From Drechmeria coniospora (taxonomy: Eukaryota; Ascomycota; Sordariomycetes; Hypocreales; Ophiocordycipitaceae), in assembly GCF_001625195.1 (NCBI RefSeq), contig NC_054389.1:3654520-3718519 (forward strand): a DNA stretch of 64,000 nucleotides, given 5' to 3'. Made by a program: the position numbers and the translations under genes. Below, piece after piece: positions 10,251 to 23,221 of the stretch. Below the pieces are notes generated by a model. The model worked only from the letters and a program-made list of their open reading frames with translations. It searched no databases and was not told the DNA's origin. The number at the start of each line of letters is the position of its first letter. Position 1 is the stretch's first letter.

Positions 10251-12580
10251 CATTGGACTGAAAATGCAGGTAGGTGTTGTGCAAGTGGAAGTACGTAGTT
10301 GTAGGTGTCGTCGGATTATTAATACTCGGTACGGAGTACTCTGTGCCAGGTCGTGGCGGACGAGTGATTAATATTCCGTACCCTTGTGCGGAGTACATGT
10401 ACGTGTAGTTGTACACCTAAGTAGATACTGTAGGTAATACCCTGTAATTACAGTATACTTACTAGGTGCTAATGTACTGTACGGAGTATTTGTGTACAGT
10501 ACTTACACAAGTCCTTGAGCGTGTAAGTGTACTCCGTTCTCCGTGCCACTTGTTGATACAGAGCACGGCTTTGCTTACTTGTAACAAATGCTGCACCTCC
10601 CCTATTCGACACAGTAAGTACACTTAAGTGAGTACTGTACTCCGTACTCCGTAGTTGTACAGTATATAAGCAAGTATGTACTACAAACATAGGTAGGTGT
10701 ACATGGAGCAAGTACTCCATTATTACTGCTGTACACCGACCTATATGTACAGCAATATCTATACTTATTAACCTGTGCTTCCAAGTACTCGAGCAAGAAA
10801 GTACACCTGGTAATAGTTATTACCTGATATTACTGTAATGTACAGTAGATGGATAGGACCACTGCTCGGCAATACTTCCCTACTGCATAAAAACCTGTGC
10901 TTATACTCCGTACTTGTAGGTGTACTTGTACTGTACAAGTAGGTGTACATGTAGTTGTAAGTACTTGTGAGTAGTCCGTCGGTGGTCCATCCTTGCAACC
11001 GCGCCGCGGATTGATGGAGCGCGGTCTTGGGGGGGATGCGGCCAGAGGGGCGAAAACGACAAATAATACACACTGTACGGAGCAGTAATCATTTGCGCCG
11101 TGCTGCAAGAGGTTGATCACGATCTCACAATTGCAGTGTGTCTTGGCCCATGGAGCTCGCACAACAGGAAAAGTCTGCGGCACATCAAACGGCGCAAACA
11201 CTGCAAAGTCATACACATACTACCCCCCTCCACTCGGCGGAAATGGTGAAAATGGAGACACAAGGCGAAGCCGTATGATTGTACCAAAGGTGGTGCCAGA
11301 CATGCCGCCAATGAAGTCGAGAAAGCGGATGGCGACGAAGCACAGCAAGACGCCGCCGTTGAGGCAGCCGATGCATTCATTATTGCGAGAACGGGTACTG
11401 TATCATGCACTGTGCGGTGTACCGTGTCAAGGTGCAGTACCCCTCTTCATTCGTACAACCAAGCAATTACACCTAACCCGGGCACTGCAAACAACTTGCA
11501 CACGCGGTACTCCGTACATGCTGTACATATAAGTACTTGCCTAGTACGGAGTGCTCCGTGCAAGCACGCCCACAGAATTTGAGAATTGTGCGTATTACCT
11601 ACTTGTACAAGCACATGCAAGTAACCACAATCCGCAGCCAAGGTAGGTAGGTAGGTTGGAGGTGCGCGTGCTGCTCCGAACTCGCCATCCCCCACTTCCC
11701 AAGGCCCACTGTGAGACCCTCGAACGAACCAGCGGCGGCGGAAGCGACCTGCGCAAGTTTGTACGTGTACTTACTTACTTGCATGGTCATCACGAGGGGT
11801 CGCCGCACAAGCTAAGGCGTGCATGTACTGACCGTACAGTGCAAGTAAGCAAGTACACGTGCTCACAGATGCACCGCCGAGGAGACAAAAATTCAAACAC
11901 ATCCATACCCTGAGCATGGCCAAGCTGCTTGCATTACTGCCATTGACATCCAGCATCGCTTCGAGAGAATCCGTTCATGGTAAAACAAGCAGCAGTTGGC
12001 GGAGACGTTCAATGCGGACTACTTCAAGGCATGACTACGACTTCCCAGTACTTGTGCACGAGCATGTGCATGTAATAATCCTATTCACATCATGTACTCC
12101 GTACTGCAAGAATTGTTCCTCGCAAGTCCATTGGTAATAATACTTGGCAAATACTCCGTACAGTACGGAGTACCGAGTACGTAGGTAGTGATTGCAATTA
12201 CAATAGTACTTACGCTTTCTTACAGTACATGCACAACTACTTGAGTACGTGCAGAGTACCGCACCGCTGTACGGAGTAGTTGAAAGTAAGTACTGTAAGT
12301 AAGTACTGTAGAGATCATGCATGCACATGCACTTGTATCAGTGCAGTCTGTGTACTGTTTGGTACACTTGGTAATGGTACAAATCATCCTGGAGAACGGA
12401 GCACTGTAATTACAGTACACGTGCACAAAGTAGCTCTTGGTACAGAGTACATGTGCGCTTCCTTACGGAGAGGTACCTGGATGCCGGCGCATCTACCGGC
12501 CGGTAATTAGGCGCCGGTGCCAGTGTTTACTTACTTAGTACCTACCACGTAGGTACCTCCTCTGGCCAGGACGTGCCGAG
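10251..12580. repeat. GTAC-rich intergenic repeat island 2
   Basis: Dense GTACTTGTAC, TACGGAGTAC and GTACTCCGTA variants, for example at about 10330-10410, 10470-10500, 10630-10660, 11510-11555, 12150-12180 (two inverted copies joined by a short spacer) and 12290-12310. A block with fewer motifs sits at about 10970-11450. No gene is visible. Confidence 0.7.
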
Positions 12581-13249
12581 AATTTCCATGTACGGAAACG
12601 TAGATGGCCGCTCGCTCACCGACTTGCTTCGCGACTTGGTTGGCTGGCGTAGCCTTTAGGTAAGCCACCGATTACTACCCGGCTCCAATCAAATTAACGA
12701 CCCATGCTGTGTGGCAGTCGAGCAAACACACGAAATTCAAAAAAGTCCACTTCCGATTCAGCCCACGCCGTCGACCCCCCCAAGCCATTCAACCTCGCTT
12801 CCCATCACCTCATCGCTTGTTTCCTGCCGCTCCCTCGACCGTCTGCATCGCCCTGCGCACGCAGCACCCGGCCCCCGGACTCGAAAACGCCGACGGCTTA
12901 CATTCGCCAGCCCTGGTCGCGCTCGCTGCCCCTCGCTGCCCCTCGCTGCCCCTCGTGCCCGTGCGTGCCACGGCAAAGGAGACTCTCGTCCTGACTGTCC
13001 GCAGCCACCGAGGCGGCGACAAGGACATCCCCCGAGGTCCGCCTCCGAAATCTGCCCCCCCGACGAGTACCGTCAGAGTCAACGGCTTCCTCCCATCGGT
13101 GGACCTCTTCCGCCAGCACCCCGAGGTGTACACATTTATGCCCCGCGTCTCTCGGCTGAGCGCATCTCGATTCCCCTCCATCTCTCGCCCGCCTCTCTCG
13201 CCTCCTCTCCTGCCGCTTCCAACGACGCACTCGTCGCCCCTTGTCCGAT
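12581..13249 (+). promoter_or_regulatory. Promoter and C/T-rich leader of the importin gene
   Basis: C-rich leader sequence up to the ATG at 13250. It includes three near-tandem copies of CTCGCTGCCC at about 12921-12953. Open frames here on both strands have no family resemblance and are taken as leader artefacts. Confidence 0.45.
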
Positions 13250-16200
13250 ATGGATTCCGCCAATGTCAGGGGCCTGCTCGCCGCAAGCCTGGACGCGGAT
13301 GCGGACAGCCGACGGCGGTCTGAGCTTCAGCTGAAGCAGGTACGTCGTCCTGACCCGACCCTCGTCCAACCTTGACGCGCTCGACACGCGATGCGGCGTG
13401 CGAGCCTGGCCCGACGCCGGCTCTCCTCCGTGGCCGCCCCGGTCGCCTCGAGCGTGGTCGCCGCTGCCCGTCACGGCCGACGCTGCGGCGCGCCGGAAGC
13501 CGTGCCGGCGTTCCTCCTTCATTGGCTGACGGCTCCCATTCTGTGCCTCGTAGGTCGAGGAAAGTGCCGGCTTCATGGACTGCCTCTTCCAGATATTGCA
13601 AGCGGAGCAGGATCCCAGCGTCCGACTCTCGAGTGCGTTTCTCTCCTCTTCCCCGCTCGTTTCCTCGGCCGTTCTTGCCGTCCCGTCCAGCTGCTGACGA
13701 CTGTGCCAGCCGTCATCTACATCAAAAATCGCGTTCAACGCTCCTGGAACCCGATGGATCAGGATTCTAAGCAAGTCTTGATACCGGAGGAGGAGAAAAC
13801 CCGCATCCGCCAGATACTGGTCCCTCTCCTGGCCGCCTCCGAGGGTCCCGTGCGCCAGCAGCTCGTCCCCGTCCTCCAGCGCATCCTCCAAGCCGACTTT
13901 CCGACGCGATGGCCTCGCTTCATCGAGTACACCATGGAGCTTCTCAACACCAACAGTCCGAGCTCCGTGCACGCCGGCCTGCAGTGTCTCCTCGCCCTCT
14001 GCCGCGCCTTTCGCTACAAGTCGACCGAGAGTCAGGATCGGCGGCAGTTCGACACCATCATCGAGACGAGCTTCCCTCGTCTCATGGCCATCTGCAACGA
14101 GCTGGTGAACCAGGAGAGCGACGAGGCCGGGGAGATGCTCCACCTCGCTCTGAAGGCCTACAAGCACGCGACATGGGTAACGTGACCTCCCCGGAAGCCG
14201 AAGGCGACGACGTGGCTGACCGACGGCAGCTTGAGCTGTCGCCCTACCTGCGGCAGGAGCAGACCAACATCGCCTGGTGCACCGTCTTCCTCCAGACCGT
14301 CGCCAAACCGGCGCCCGCGAGCTCCATGCAGGGCGACCCCTTCGAGCGCGAGAAGCACCAGTGGTGGAAGGCGAAGAAATGGGCCTTCTTCAACCTCAAC
14401 CGCCTGTTCATCCGGTTCGTGCCCGCCCACGCTTCCGCCCGTCTCCGATGGCCGGTCGGTCCGCATCGTGCTGACGTTTTCCCGCGCAGACACGGCAACC
14501 CCGCGAGCCCGGGCAAGGGCGCCGAAGCCGCCGCCTTTGCCAAGAACTTCACGGCCAACATCGCGCCCGAAATCTTGAAGCACTACCTCCAGGAGATCGA
14601 GAAGTGGGTGGCCAAGACGACGTGGCTCAGCCGGTCCTGCCTGTCGTACATGCTCGTCTTCCTCGACGAGTCCGTCCGACCCAAGGAGATGTGGACCCAT
14701 CTCAAGGCCCACCTGACGAACCTGGTCACCCACTTCGTCTTCCCCGTCCTCTGCCTCTCGCCCGAGGATGTCGAGCAGTTCGAGGAGGAGCCGGAGGAGT
14801 ACCTGCACCGCAAGCTCAACTACTTCGAGGAGGCCTCGGCGCCCGACGTCTCGGCCACCAACTTCCTCGTCAACCTCACCAAGAACCGGCGGAAGGAGAC
14901 GTTTGAGATCCTCAAGTTCGTCAACGCCGTCGTCAACGAGTACGAGCAGTCGCCCGACGACAAGAAGAACCACATCGCCAAGGAGGGCGCCCTGCGCATG
15001 ATCGGCACCCTCGCCCCCGTCATCCTGAGCAAGAAGAGCCCCATCGCCGACCAGGTCGAGTACTTCCTCGTCCGATACGTCTTCCCCGACTTCACCAGCG
15101 CCCAGGGCTACCTCCGCGCGCGCGCCTGCGACACCATCGAGAAGTTCGAGCAGCTCAACTTCCAGGACCAGAACAACCTGCTCACCATCTACCGCCACAT
15201 CCTCGACTGCATGGCCGACCCGGCCCTGCCCGTCCGCGTCACCGCCGCCCTGGCCCTCCAGCCCCTCATCCGACACGACGTGATCCGGACGAGCATGCAG
15301 CAGAGCATCCCGACCATCATGCAGCAGCTCCTCAAGCTCGCCAACGAGGCCGACATCGACGCCCTCGCCAACGTCATGGAGGACTTTGTCGAAGTCTTCG
15401 CCACCGAGCTCACGCCCTTCGCCGTGGCCCTCTGCGAGCAGCTGCGCGACACCTACCTCCGCATCGTGCGCGAGCTCTTGGAGAAGGAGACCAAGGCCGG
15501 CGACGACGCCGACCTCTACGCCGACTACGATGACAAGAGCATCACGGCCCTCGGCGTCCTGCAAACCATCGGGACGCTCATCCTGACGCTCGAGAACACG
15601 CCCGATGTCCTGCTCCACATCGAGTCCGTCCTGATGCCCGTCGTCAAGATCACGCTGGAGAACAAGCTATACGGTGAGAGTCGCTTCCTTGGCGGGCGAG
15701 ATGCTCGTCCGGGCCTCGCCCCCGTCGCCGCCTCGTGACGCTAACGCGCGACCGCAGACCTCTACAACGAGGTGTTTGAGATCATCGACAGCTGCACCTT
15801 CGCGGCCAAGAGCATATCGCCCAACATGTGGCAGGCCTTTGAGATGATCCACGCCACCTTCAAGGCCGGTGCCGAGTACTACCTCGAGGACATGCTGCCC
15901 GCCCTCGACAACTTCGTCCAGTACGGCGTCCCCCAGCTGACGCAGAAGCCGGACTACGTCGAGGCGCTCTACTCCATGGTGGCCGACATGTTCACCGACA
16001 AGGTGCAGGGCGGCGTCGAGAGGATCTGCGCCTGCAAGCTGGCCGAAGCCATGATGCTGAGCCTGAGGGACAACATCGACAAGTACGTCGAGGGCTTCGT
16101 CGTCATGGCCATGGAGGTGCTGGCTGCCCAGGACATCAAGATCAAGAGCTACAAGATCCACCTGATGGAGATGGTGATCAACGCCATGCACTACAACACG

Positions 16201-17077
16201 CTGTTCGCCCTGCAGGTGCTGGAGAGCAAGGGTTGGACGAACCGCTTCTTCAGCCTCTGGTTCAGCAACATGTCGTCGTTCAGCCGCGTGCACGACAAGA
16301 AGCTTTGCATCGTCTCCATCTCGGCGCTGCTAAGCATCAACCGCGACCAGATTCCGGCCAGCGTCGCCGTCGGTTGGCCGCGCCTGCTGCAGGGCATCAC
16401 CGAGCTTTTCAAGTCGCTCCCGGGTGCCATGAGGAGTGAGTGCCCACGGACGGCAGCCTCAGCCGCGAATGCCGTGCTAACGTGTCGTGTGTCCCAGATC
16501 GAGAGGAGGCCCTGCGGGACGACTTCCAGTTCGACACGAACTACGGCGAGGCCGACGAGGATGAGTGGGACGAGGCCGAGACCAACTGGAACGGCGACGA
16601 GATGGCCGAGGAGCAGGAAGCGACGACCAAGGACGATGGAAAGGCATATCTGGAGTTCCTGAACCAGCAGGTACGGCACCGCCAGTCCCCAGGAGCAGCG
16701 CTTGAGGTGCATCGCGTACTGACCGATGGCATCAGGCCCAGCAGTTTAGCCGCAGCGTCGAGGACGACGACGACGACGAAGAGGAGCTCGGCGAAGACAG
16801 CGTCCTTCTCGAGACCCCCTTGGACCGGATCGAGCCCTATCAGCTGTTCAAGGCCACTTTGATGAGTAAGCACGTCCTGCAGGCAACTGATGACGGTTCG
16901 TCGGTGATTAACGCGCAGATGACAGAAATGGAACAAGAGCAACCGCAGTTCTACACCGAGCTGGCTGGCCATCTCTCCAACGAGGAGCAAGAGGTGATTC
17001 ATGCCGTCATCCTCAAGGCAGACGAAGTCGCGGCGCAGCAGGTGCAGCAGACGCAGCAGGTGCAGCAGGCTCAATGA
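13250..17077 (+). CDS. NMD5: Importin-7/8-type karyopherin (Nmd5/Sxm1 family), nine exons
   Basis: Exons 13250-13339, 13554-13632, 13710-14176, 14230-14414, 14490-15673, 15758-16435, 16498-16670, 16736-16865 and 16926-17077 join in frame to about 1045 residues, the usual length for importin-7/8/Nmd5. The N-terminal importin-beta domain reads across introns (VRLS / TVIYIKNRVQRSW). Other typical stretches are EKHQWWKAKKWAFFNLNRLF followed by IRHGNP across intron 4, and FQDQNNLLTIYRHILDCMAD. HEAT-repeat helices fill the rest, then an acidic segment (DEDEWDEAETNWNGDE, EDDDDDEEELGED) and a short C-terminal tail ending in Gln/Val repeats. The protein carries cargo through nuclear pores under RanGTP control. 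The last intron (16866-16925) is my choice because it restores a compact C-terminus; reading through it also stays open. Nmd5 versus Sxm1 cannot be separated by eye. Confidence 0.9.
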
Positions 17078-17589
17078 GGGCAGATGTCGGCTCGTCAAGG
17101 ACGGCTCGCCCGGCAAAGCGTGCCAAGGCTGCTAGCCGGTGTCCCTCCTTTGACGCCTGCGGATGGCCCGGTCGACGTGTTCCCGGAGACGGAACGCTAG
17201 GTCACCTAATAATGTTGGATGAACGAGGGAAATAGACGACGGAGGCGGTGCCTTAGTTCGGCAAAAGAAGAGAATACCCAGCGCAAGCACGTGGATCAAA
17301 TCAGTTGTAGCTGAGGATCTGCAACAGGTGAGGAGTCGACGTTGGTGCTGCTGTTGCTCATGCGTACCCTCTACGCATCCTGGCTTCTTGATTTGACGAG
17401 GGGGACGGGTGCTGCTTAGACCGATGGGGACATTTGCGGAATGCGAGTGTAAGTATGCACGTAAATTTTGTCTAGACGCAGTCAAATATGCCTGTGACGG
17501 TAGGCGAAGCCACCATCAAAAGTGTTTTTTTCATATCCATCTAATCTTCTGCGAGGAAGTCCTCGTATACACGCACACGAACATGCTAA
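17078..17589. other. 3' flank of the importin gene
   Basis: Mixed-composition sequence that probably contains the 3' UTR. No coding frame of interest was seen. Confidence 0.45.
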
Positions 17590-18020
17590 GGAAAGGCGAG
17601 GTAGTAATTACTGTATTCAAAGTATTGTCTTGCTTACAATACATGTATTACAGTGTATCATGGATGTACATGTAAGAACGAGTGCTGTAGGCGTACTGTA
17701 CAGTACTTAGTTTGGTCGTCTTATGCAGTGTACAGTACGCAAGTAGGCACGTTGTAAGGATGCTCCGTACGAGGTATTACTACCTAAGTACTTGTACAAC
17801 TACTACTTACAGTACGGAGTAGTTGGTGTACTTGCATGTACAACTACGATTAACCGCACGTGGCAGCATAAGTGAGCATCCTTGAGCACTCCGTATTATA
17901 CAACTACTTAACTAGTACTTAAAGTACATGCACACCTAGTTGTGCTCCGTACTAAAAGTACAGTACTTTCACGTATTACAAGTACTCCGTACGGAGCGCA
18001 ATTGTTACCTATAAGATACC
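17590..18020. repeat. GTAC-rich intergenic repeat island 3
   Basis: A short island between two plus-strand genes with repeated GTACTTGTAC, ACTCCGTAC and GTACATGTAC. At 17984-17996 two half-sites meet head to head as ACTCCGTACGGAG. Confidence 0.7.
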
Positions 18021-18675
18021 TTCCTTGGTCTTATCTGCCTTCCTGCTGTTCCTATGGTACTGCGAGTCCTCGGACACAACTCGGACAGGTACGTACCAAG
18101 GGTGCCTACCCCACACTTCGATGGCCGATCCTGAGGTACTGGATACCTGCAGGAGACTTCGGCACACTCCGGTCGCCAGGGCTGGCCAGGGTGATAGGTC
18201 TCTTGAGACACCGACTCGTACTTGTAAGCCTTCCATGGGCGGGCGGTACGAGTGCAACTCCCGCCCTAGCTGCCAATGTCACATTGTACCTCGTACGTAC
18301 CCTGTACATCAAGATCAAGGTAGGAGTGCGGACGAGTCCACCTGACGTAGTGTCGTGTTGTGATGTTGCCGAGCTCAAGCTCCTTTCCCTCCACATGTAC
18401 TTACTTCACCACCACACACCGACACCAAACTCTAGATAACAGCTCTCGACTGGCACTCTCCATCTTCCGAGGAATACAGACGCAAGGCACACGTACGAGC
18501 AGACACTCATCTCGACCGCGACTCCATCTCCCGCGGCCGCTCGATCTGGAGTCCCCGGCCGTTGTTGGAACGTGGAACTCACCGTCCTCCCTGCATTGAT
18601 CTCCCTCGACACTTTCAGGGAGGCCGACTGTAAGCCGACACCGGATCAAGGAGCAGCATTTCGGTCGTTTTCAAA
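18021..18675 (+). promoter_or_regulatory. Upstream region and leader of ISN1
   Basis: Mixed sequence that ends with TTTTCAAAATG at the ISN1 start, a good fungal start context (A at -3). No gene is supported here. Confidence 0.4.
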
Positions 18676-20397
18676 ATGACGACGAGATACCGCGTCGAAT
18701 GTGAGTCGAGGCTCGGTCGGCCGTTTGTGGCCTCCGAATACCACCCCCCCTCTGCCTTGGTGTTCGGCGGTCAAGATGTGGACGAGTGATGCTGACGGTT
18801 TCAAGACGCGCTCAAGACGCACAGGCGAGACCAGTTCATCGGTATGTGATCTGGCTCTTTCCATGGGCGAGCGGCAGATGCTTCCAACGTTGGTGTGCCG
18901 TTTGTGGCTGCCTGTGACACGCGCCGCTGCCGAGCGCACGTGCATGCGGCGGATGCTGACGTTGCGGCAGAATGGGTCAAAGGCCTCCTGGCCGTGCCCT
19001 TTGTTCTCTACTCGCAGCCGACGGGCGTGTTCGGCGATGGCACCAGCGTGGCGAAGATGGCCGACGAGGCTCATCGGCGATACGCAGAGATCATGCGCGA
19101 CGTCGAGATGATGATCGACGACCACAGTGAGTTGCACTTCGTCGGCCCTCGTCCCATTGCTGACCGGGTGTTGCAGTCTCACGCCAGAAGCAAAATCTGC
19201 TACAGGTCCAGGACGCGAACGGCAACGGCGGTGGCGTCGACATCAACTCGCTCTTCCTCCCAACCATTCCGTCCAAGCTGGGCATGCTGGTCCCGACGGC
19301 CGGCCCCTTCTTCACGCGGCTGCCACTGGAGGCGGCCTTCAAGTACCAGGACCGCAAGCGCTACATCTCGTCGCGGCGGTACGTCGCGCCGTCCTTCAAC
19401 GACGTGCGCCTCGTGCTCAACTCGGCACAGATCATGGCCGTCACGGGCGGCGCGCTGCAGCTCGCGACCTTTGACGGTGACGTGACGCTGTACGACGACG
19501 GGGAGAGCCTGGAGCCGTCGAGCCCCATCATCCATCGGCTGCTGGGTACGTATGACGGAACACTTCGGGCGGGCGGTCGGACGACGACGAGAGCGTGCGT
19601 AGACTGACCGAGGGGCTGCAGACCTCCTCAGCAAGAACATCAAAATCGGCATCGTCACGGCGGCCGGCTACACGACGGCGGACGGCTACTACAGCCGGCT
19701 GCACGGGCTTCTGGACGCCATCGCCGAATCGCCGGATCTCGACGACGCGCAGAAGCGGAGCCTCGTCATCATGGGCGGCGAGGCCAACTACCTGTTCCGG
19801 TTCGACCCGGCCTCGAAGCACCGTCTCGCGCCGGTCGAGCGGTCGCAGTGGTTGACGCCCGAGATGGCCATGTGGTCCGAGGCGGACATCGCCGCTCTCC
19901 TCGACGTGGCCGAGTCGGCGCTGCGCGACTGCGTGCGGACCATGAGGCTGCCGGCGACGATTGTGCGCAAGGACCGGGCCGTGGGCATCGTGCCGACGGA
20001 TCCGTCGGTGCGGATCGCGCGCGAGTCCCTCGAGGAGACGGTGCTCGTCGTCCAGCGCATCCTCGAGCTGTCGAGCCTCGGCTCTCGCGTGCAGGCGGCG
20101 GGGACGCCGAGCCAGCGCGGGGTGCCGTTCTGCGCCTTCAACGGCGGCCGCGACGTCTTCGTCGACATTGGCGACAAGAGCTGGGGCGTGACGGTTTGCC
20201 AGCAGTGGTTCGGCCGCGGCGCCGGCCAGGCCATCGGCGGGGAGAACACGCTGCACGTGGGCGACCAGTTCCTGAGCGCCGGGTCCAACGACTTCAAGGC
20301 TCGGAGCGTCGGCACGACGGCGTGGATCGCGAGCCCGGCCGAGACGGTGGAGCTGCTCGACGAGCTGGCAGACTTGATGCAGAAGAAGCTGTCGTGA
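18676..20397 (+). CDS. ISN1: IMP-specific 5'-nucleotidase, five exons
   Basis: Exons 18676-18700, 18806-18841, 18971-19126, 19177-19545 and 19622-20397 give about 453 residues, close to yeast Isn1. The start reads MTTRYRVEYALKTHRRDQFI across two introns, then EWVKGLLAVPFVLYSQP. The HAD-type nucleophile motif is FDGDVTLYDDG (about residues 171-181), and FNGGRDVFVDIGDKSWGV near residue 370 fits a downstream metal/phosphate motif. The enzyme removes the phosphate of inosine monophosphate to give inosine in purine salvage, in the cytosol. The 25-nt and 36-nt first exons are very short but are required to recover the conserved N-terminus; all joins keep phase 1. No missing catalytic residue was noticed. 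Confidence 0.93.
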
Positions 20398-21290
20398 GCC
20401 TAGACCCCTAGGGAGCCGACCATGAGGTGCGGTCTCCCCGTCGTGCCACGGGCGCACCACTCGCGAATACAGGCAGACGGAACGCAGCGGCATGCACGAG
20501 ACACGAGACAGGTGCACAAGTACGCGCACGTGTCGATATATCTAGATTCATTCCATTCGGTGCCGACGGTGGATGTGTCCTGCTCCTTGCCTCCGAGTGC
20601 GCTTGCACGTAACCAGCCATTCTGACTTGCCTTTTCTCCCGAAGGAGCGACGGCAAAAGAATGACTGACCGAATGTCCAGTCCAAAGCTCGAGCTCCATT
20701 GCGCAGATCTGCTCGCAAGCAGACCGACACAGTGCATGTCTGTCCAGCATAAAATTAATTATCCTTCACAGCAACGGAACCGGCATGGTCAACCTCTCGT
20801 CCTTTGCACCGAACCGATGGTGCGAGGTGTGGGACATTTTCAAGTATGTTCGCTGGAGCGCAGCGTGGTCAAGCACCTGCGGACAGATGATGAGCGGCAT
20901 CTCGCTTCCGAGTCATCATTTCTCGTCTCGTCACGCGGACGCGTCCTAACAATGGGAAGCCATCGGGTTCCCGTCCAAGGTCACGTCGTGACATCGGTAT
21001 TCTGAGTTGAGGTCACCGGGCCGAGCGGGAACCATGGAGCGGGAACTAGGCAACGGAGAAGTCGGCACTTGTGGTATGCGGGATGCGCAACATATGGGCC
21101 AAGTTAGCGTCGGTCGGTCGAGCTCTAATGAGCGGGTGCGGAGGAGTTCCGGCTGAGTTTGAGCTTCTCATCGCGGCGGATATTGTTCGTGTGCTTCGAG
21201 TTGAACTGAGCACCTGAGCCTCTGAGCGAGCGACGAATGATGGATGACGGTGTGGCTGCGCCGCGGTGGAGGTGGAGGCCAACAACGGCG
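20398..21290. other. 3' flank of ISN1
   Basis: Probably 3' UTR and spacer. No convincing gene on either strand. Confidence 0.4.
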
Positions 21291-21530
21291 GTACAGGGGA
21301 AGCTTGTGCTTGTACTTGTACATGCAGCACACCTCCGTCCTACGTACAGGTACAAATAATACAAGTTGCTGTATGTACCACCACCTTTCGCCACGCGTCG
21401 CTCCAACGGTTGGCACCGGACGCAGGCTCAATGACGAACGGCAGTGTGCATGCATGTATTACTCCGTACCCTGGGAGTATTTTCTCCGTCTCCGTGCCGC
21501 ACTCCGTACTCCGTACACTGTGATAAATAG
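21291..21530. repeat. Small GTAC-motif patch
   Basis: A minor patch: GTACTTGTAC near 21310-21325, then ACTCCGTACC near 21461 and tandem ACTCCGTACTCCGTAC near 21500. Confidence 0.55.
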
Positions 21531-23016
21531 AGTTGGGCCAGTTTTGGTGGGGGTGGAGGGAACGCGCAACTTCCGGTGCCGGCTTAGCCGGCTGGACCAA
21601 TTGTCCGTACCCGGTTTTCCTGCCTACCACGTACGTAGCTCCCTCGACCTCTCGACTTCATCCTGCGCTCAAGCTCTCAATAACCCTCCGCCATTGCGCC
21701 ACGGGAAACGCCCGCTTCTCTCCGCCTCTCTCCGCCAGTGCCGCCGCGAGCGACGAGCAGGCGAGGCGACTTCACAACTTGCGCCTTCGACCCTCGGTTG
21801 GCTGGGACACCTTCCTACCCCTCCGGCTGGCCGTTTGTTCGCCGTCTGGCATCAGCAACGAGCCAATTTTCCTCCCTTGACAGGCTTCCCCCGTTCTTCG
21901 AGGCCAAAATGTTGATAGCAAGCAGACATTCAAGCACGACCTGGACCAATCATGACCGAACCTTCTCCGCCGCCGCCGCTGGCCGATACGGCCGGATGTC
22001 ATGGCGCCCTTGTCCGCTCGCCATTCGCTACTTTGGCCCATCCGTTCAGCCCATCCCGTCCAGGCCGCCCACCGCCCTTGGCTATCCCATGGCTCCATGT
22101 CGTAATTATCTTGCATTATTACGCTGCCGTTGTCCGCGCTCGTCCTCGTCGGCCGGCCCCCCCCATCTCCGATGATCGACACGGGATGTTCTGGGATACC
22201 CCCCCTCGGTCGTGGCTTAGACTACACCGACAAACCCGGCATTCGGCACACGCACTGCCCAGCATCCCATGTCCCCTCGCCCGACCAGCAACGTCAGGCA
22301 GACGCCGAGCGGTGCCGTCTGGACAGGGAGACGGCACCAACTCGTGCGGGTGGGACAAAACTGGGGGCGCAAGCATGTCACGATGTCGGTATCAATATTC
22401 CACGGCACAGGCGCCCGCACACTCGGCCCGCATCGAACGGGTCATTGTCATCTTGTCATTCGCTGTCGCCTACTACAAACATGCCTTGCTACATATGCTC
22501 ACTGTCCGAGGGCTTCAAGTCAGAGAGCCAATCGCTGTCGTCGCCGCCGCCATCCATAGCGGCAATCCCGGCCGCCGCATGGAGGAACAGCGCACCCCAA
22601 AAACCACATGGCCGCCCTGCACCGGCGGCATACCTGCCATGCAATGATTATTGACAAGAAGAAGAAAGACACGGGCACATCTGTGCCGACGGGTCCGAAG
22701 CGTGCATGCTTGAACCAAAGGGGAGAGGGAGGTCCCCAAGAGCGCACGGATAGAAACGAGCCGCACCAGTCCGCCAAGCGAACCAGGCAGGCCTGCCAAG
22801 CCTAGGGGGAAAGAAACGATAAGTCGTCGATGAAGCAACGCCAGGTTGACTTGACGGCCCCCTTTGTGGCCCCCCCTCCCCGACTCCACAATACCCGGAA
22901 CGCCACCAAGCCTCGAGAACGCCAGTGGCAATGGCAGTCATCGACGACACCGGATGCCGCCAATCATTCAACTCATGAGACACCTCAATAACGTCAAGTC
23001 GTGTCGGGAGCGAAAT

Positions 23017-23018
<2 letters not shown>
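21531..23018. other. Spacer between convergent genes; unproven plus-strand frame
   Basis: Sequence at 21540-21950 looks like a C/T-rich fungal leader on the plus strand. It is followed by an ATG-led frame at 21952-22647 (231 codons, rich in Pro, Arg and Ala). Competing frames overlap it on both strands and no family resemblance was seen, so I do not call a gene. The distal part probably includes the 3' UTR of the minus-strand kinase. Confidence 0.3.
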
Positions 23019-23056
<38 letters not shown>

Positions 23057-23205
23057 ACGTGAGAGTAGTTGTATGTATATGTGCGTGCGTGTGTGTGCGT
23101 GTGTGGGCGCCCTCGCATGTGTGCGATGCGTGGGTGCGTGGGTGCGTGGGTGTGTGCGAGTGTATGTGGGCGTGTGCGCGGGTGTGCTTCTGCGTGCGTG
23201 CGTCG
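23019..23205. repeat. (GT)n microsatellite and GTGC/GGGTGC-rich tail
   Basis: A clean GT run at 23019-23053 is followed by about 150 bases of degenerate G/T/C simple repeats. It lies just past the kinase stop codon, so probably in its 3' UTR or terminator region. Confidence 0.85.
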
Positions 23206-23221
23206 TTGCCAACTGCCCGGT

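Noticed and set aside
14158..15618. 486-codon minus-strand frame antisense to the importin
   Set aside because: Shadow of importin exon 5 and neighbours, repetitive Asp/Glu/Leu/Val composition, no introns or domain.
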